The position numbers and the translations under genes are program-made. Positions 4,590 to 6,349 of a stretch of DNA of 6,349 nucleotides are shown here, piece by piece. Position 1 is the stretch's first letter. Every line of letters starts with the position of its first letter. Location of the stretch: the NCBI GenBank assembly GCA_948766235.1, contig CAQCFX010000065.1:265-6613 (forward strand). Reading direction: 5' to 3'. The notes under the pieces are model-generated. The model had not been told where the DNA came from. It worked only from the letters and a program-made list of their open reading frames with translations, and did no database searches. This DNA comes from an uncultured Oscillospiraceae bacterium (GTDB lineage Bacteria > Bacillota > Clostridia > Oscillospirales > Oscillospiraceae).

Positions 4590-5249
4590 GTGAAGATAAA
4601 GAAGGTCGGCGCTATCTGTAACGCGGGTGGGTACTACTACCTGATGGACGAGCGGGACGCCGCCGGGGAAATCGTGGGCCAATGGCTGGGGGATGGGAAA
4701 TCTGCCTATCCCCTGGTGGGCCTGCCGGTCATGGACCTGGAAAACATCTGCGCAATGTTCGACATTACCGAGAAGAAGCGCGAAAAGCTGGTGATGCGCC
4801 GGGCTGATGTGCCGGATTCGATGGACTGGGGGGACACGGCACCGCTGGAGCGCCAGCTTGACGACCCGAAGCTGTGTGTGCGCTATGACGGAAGGGACCT
4901 TCTGCCGCTGGAAACGACGGCGGGCGTCACGTTCATTCAGGAAAAGTACCTTTTGCCGCTGGACGGCCTGGAGTATATGCGGCTTTACGAGCGCCGGGGC
5001 AGAAACGGGGACCTGTTCTACATTGTGGCAAAAATCGGGATGATGATTCAGGCGGTCATTATGCCTATGGATTTGCCGGACAAGGACTTCATGGAGGCGC
5101 TGAACGACCTGACAAGCCAGTGCCGCGACGCCATGCGGAAAAAGGCGCTCATTCCGAAACAGGAAAGCGTGCCGGAGCGGGAGACGGGACCGCTGTTCCA
5201 GGTGGATGAAAGCACCGGGGAAGTTGTCGGGGAAGGAGCGGGAGAATGA
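4590..5249 (+). CDS. Conserved mobile-element protein of unknown function (219 aa)
   Basis: The GTG start follows AGGAGGTG (4576-4583) by 6 bases and the previous stop by 3 bases. The product has an N-terminal domain with YYYLMDERDAAGEIVGQWLG (15-34), DGKSAYPLVGLPVMD (35-49) and MFDITEKKREKL (56-67), which I recognise as a recurring pattern in clostridial phage and integrative element proteins. Residues 93-155 form a second, beta-rich looking part (VTFIQEKYLLPLDGLEYMRL at 113-132, YIVAKIGMMIQAVIMPMDLP at 144-163). The last 35 residues are acidic and likely disordered. I see no nucleotide-binding, metal or membrane motif. It overlaps the ASCH gene by 4 bases. Confidence 0.85.
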   Translation: MKIKKVGAICNAGGYYYLMDERDAAGEIVGQWLGDGKSAYPLVGLPVMDLENICAMFDITEKKREKLVMRRADVPDSMDWGDTAPLERQLDDPKLCVRYDGRDLLPLETTAGVTFIQEKYLLPLDGLEYMRLYERRGRNGDLFYIVAKIGMMIQAVIMPMDLPDKDFMEALNDLTSQCRDAMRKKALIPKQESVPERETGPLFQVDESTGEVVGEGAGE

Positions 5250-5638
5250 GAGCCTTTACCGTATATCAGCCCTACGCATACGCGATTGTGGTGGGCTTGA
5301 AAGGCTATGAAACGCGCCCCAGGCGGACCAATATCCGGGGCCGCGTCGCCGTCCACGCCGGGAAACAGAAAATGGAGCTCGCTTCTATGTCTGTGGTTCT
5401 GATTCCACGGGAGGGCCAAAAGCTGCATTATGGCGCGGTGCTGGGGACCGTGGAAATTGTAGATTGTCTCCCCGTGGAAGAGGTCATAGCCGCGCTGACG
5501 GAGCGGGAGCGGGCGCTTGGGGACTATTCGCCGGGGCGCTGGGCGTGGGTCATGAAAAATCCGGTCATGTTCGATACGCCGATTCCGGCGAAGGGAAAAC
5601 AGGGCTGGTGGAACTGGGAAGGGGGAGACAAAACGTGA
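5246..5638 (+). CDS. ASCH-domain protein (130 aa)
   Basis: ASCH domains are small beta-barrels related to PUA that bind RNA or nucleotides; the E. coli relative YqfB is an N4-acetylcytidine amidohydrolase. The signature covers residues 4-38: FTVYQPYA, then GLKGYETRPRRTNIRGR (17-33) and VHA. GAVLGTVEIVDC (63-74) and GRWAWVMKNP (97-106) are the later core strands, followed by PIPAKGKQGWWNW (112-124). K19, E22 and R24 are in the usual conserved cluster. The protein is the size of a stand-alone ASCH domain. AAGGAG (5233-5238) lies 7 bases before the ATG, which overlaps the previous TGA as ATGA. Its substrate in this element is unknown; modified-nucleoside or RNA handling is inferred from the family only. 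Confidence 0.88.
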   Translation: MRAFTVYQPYAYAIVVGLKGYETRPRRTNIRGRVAVHAGKQKMELASMSVVLIPREGQKLHYGAVLGTVEIVDCLPVEEVIAALTERERALGDYSPGRWAWVMKNPVMFDTPIPAKGKQGWWNWEGGDKT

Positions 5639-6349
5639 AAACGCTGGCCTTTATCAACCTGAAAGGCGGGGTAGGCAAGACCGTTTCGGCGGCGAATATG
5701 GCTCACATCCTGGCCGTGTACCACCACAAGAAGGTACTGCTGGTGGACGGGGACAAGCAGGGCAGCGCGTCCCGGTATTTCGGGATGTACGGGGAGCAGG
5801 CCGGGACGGCGATGCTGCTGCTGGGGCCGGGACCGGGAGCGCCCGGAATTGACCAGCTTATCTATCGGACCGGATGCAAGGGGCTGGACATCATCACGTC
5901 CAACATGGACCTGTATTCGACGGACCGGGAATTGTACGAGGATTCGGTAAACACATCCGGGGTGCTGGCGGAGGCGCTGGGTGGTGTGCAGGACGACTAC
6001 GACTTCTGCATCATCGACAACGGGCCGTCGGTGGACATGGTTACGCTGAACGTGCTGGCGGCGGCGGACGACGTGCTTATCCCTATCCGCCCGGACGTGT
6101 TTTCCTTCTCCGGTCTGCTGGACCTGGTGGAACAGGTGGACAGTGTGCGGGAGGCCATCAATCCGGGGCTGACGCTACGGGGCGCGTTCTTCACACACTG
6201 GCAGAACCGGGAAACCTTCTGGCAGGCGCGCCGGTCGCTGGAGGACAGCGGGATTTGCCCCGTGTTCCAGACGGCTATCGGCTACAATCCGAAGGTGCCG
6301 GAAAGCACGCTGGAGGAAATGCCGCTGTGTGCGTTCGCGCCCCGGTCCT
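5635..6349 (+). CDS. parA: ParA/Soj-family partition ATPase, N-terminal part (3' end cut by window)
   Basis: ParA ATPases bind DNA non-specifically when ATP-bound and, with a ParB protein at a centromere-like site, distribute plasmids or chromosomes to daughter cells. The GTG start overlaps the ASCH stop (GTGA) and follows GGGGGAG (5621-5627) by 7 bases. Residues 10-16 (KGGVGKT) are the deviant Walker A motif with signature Lys10. VDGDKQGSAS (37-46) is the A' motif, where the usual DxDPQGN is slightly altered. YDFCIIDNGPS (122-132) is Walker B with D128, and LIPIRPDVFSFSGL follows as in ParA/Soj. No N-terminal helix-turn-helix precedes Walker A, so it is a short Soj-type ParA. The frame stays open for 238 codons to the window end; a ParB gene would be expected just downstream. 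Confidence 0.94.
   Translation, partial: MKTLAFINLKGGVGKTVSAANMAHILAVYHHKKVLLVDGDKQGSASRYFGMYGEQAGTAMLLLGPGPGAPGIDQLIYRTGCKGLDIITSNMDLYSTDRELYEDSVNTSGVLAEALGGVQDDYDFCIIDNGPSVDMVTLNVLAAADDVLIPIRPDVFSFSGLLDLVEQVDSVREAINPGLTLRGAFFTHWQNRETFWQARRSLEDSGICPVFQTAIGYNPKVPESTLEEMPLCAFAPRS

Noticed and set aside
4585..4620. 11-codon leader peptide starting at ATG 4585 just before the 219-aa gene
   Set aside because: It overlaps the GTG start that AGGAGGTG serves at good spacing; no regulatory codon bias is visible, so chance is the simplest explanation.

Overview
This window is one uninterrupted block of plus-strand genes from a GC-rich Firmicute, most likely a gut Clostridia member (Oscillospiraceae or Lachnospiraceae type), carried on a mobile element. 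The assignment rests on strong AGGAGG-type ribosome binding sites, GTG and ATG starts, high GC, and small protein families that I recognise from clostridial phages, plasmids and integrative elements. No structural phage gene, relaxase, integrase, tRNA or rRNA is present, so plasmid, integrative conjugative element and phage cannot be told apart from this window alone.

Layout. Positions 3-1337 hold the C-terminal part of a cytosine-5 DNA methyltransferase whose target-recognition region is a chain of six degenerate repeats of 32-36 residues. It is followed, with start/stop overlaps, by a 189-aa conserved protein of unknown function (1334-1903), a 60-aa Cys/His-rich protein (1900-2082) and a 192-aa protein with a Gly/Met/Pro-rich tail (2104-2682). 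A 186-base non-coding gap (2683-2868) comes next. The second gene block runs HUH-type rolling-circle Rep-like protein (2869-3687), two tiny proteins (3680-3847 and 3865-4053), a DUF1064 nuclease-fold protein (4053-4586), a 219-aa conserved unknown (4590-5249), an ASCH-domain protein (5246-5638) and the N-terminal part of a ParA ATPase (5635 to the window end). Nearly every junction overlaps or is separated by a few bases, so these look like one or two translationally coupled operons.

The most interesting part is the gap before the Rep gene. On the minus strand it contains what looks like a complete small RNA gene of about 75 nt: a TGTGG-TACAAT extended -10 box with TTGTAT 17 bases upstream, a short hairpin closed by a UCCG (UNCG-class) tetraloop, and a perfect 13-bp hairpin followed by GTTTTCTTTT. 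It is antisense to the leader between the upstream gene and rep. This is the position of copy-number antisense RNAs (ctRNAs) in rolling-circle plasmids. The same gap has two long nested inverted repeats that could be operators or a replication origin.

Working together, Rep, the DUF1064 protein and ParA fit replication and segregation of the element, and the methyltransferase fits DNA modification against host restriction. The roles of the other small proteins are unknown.
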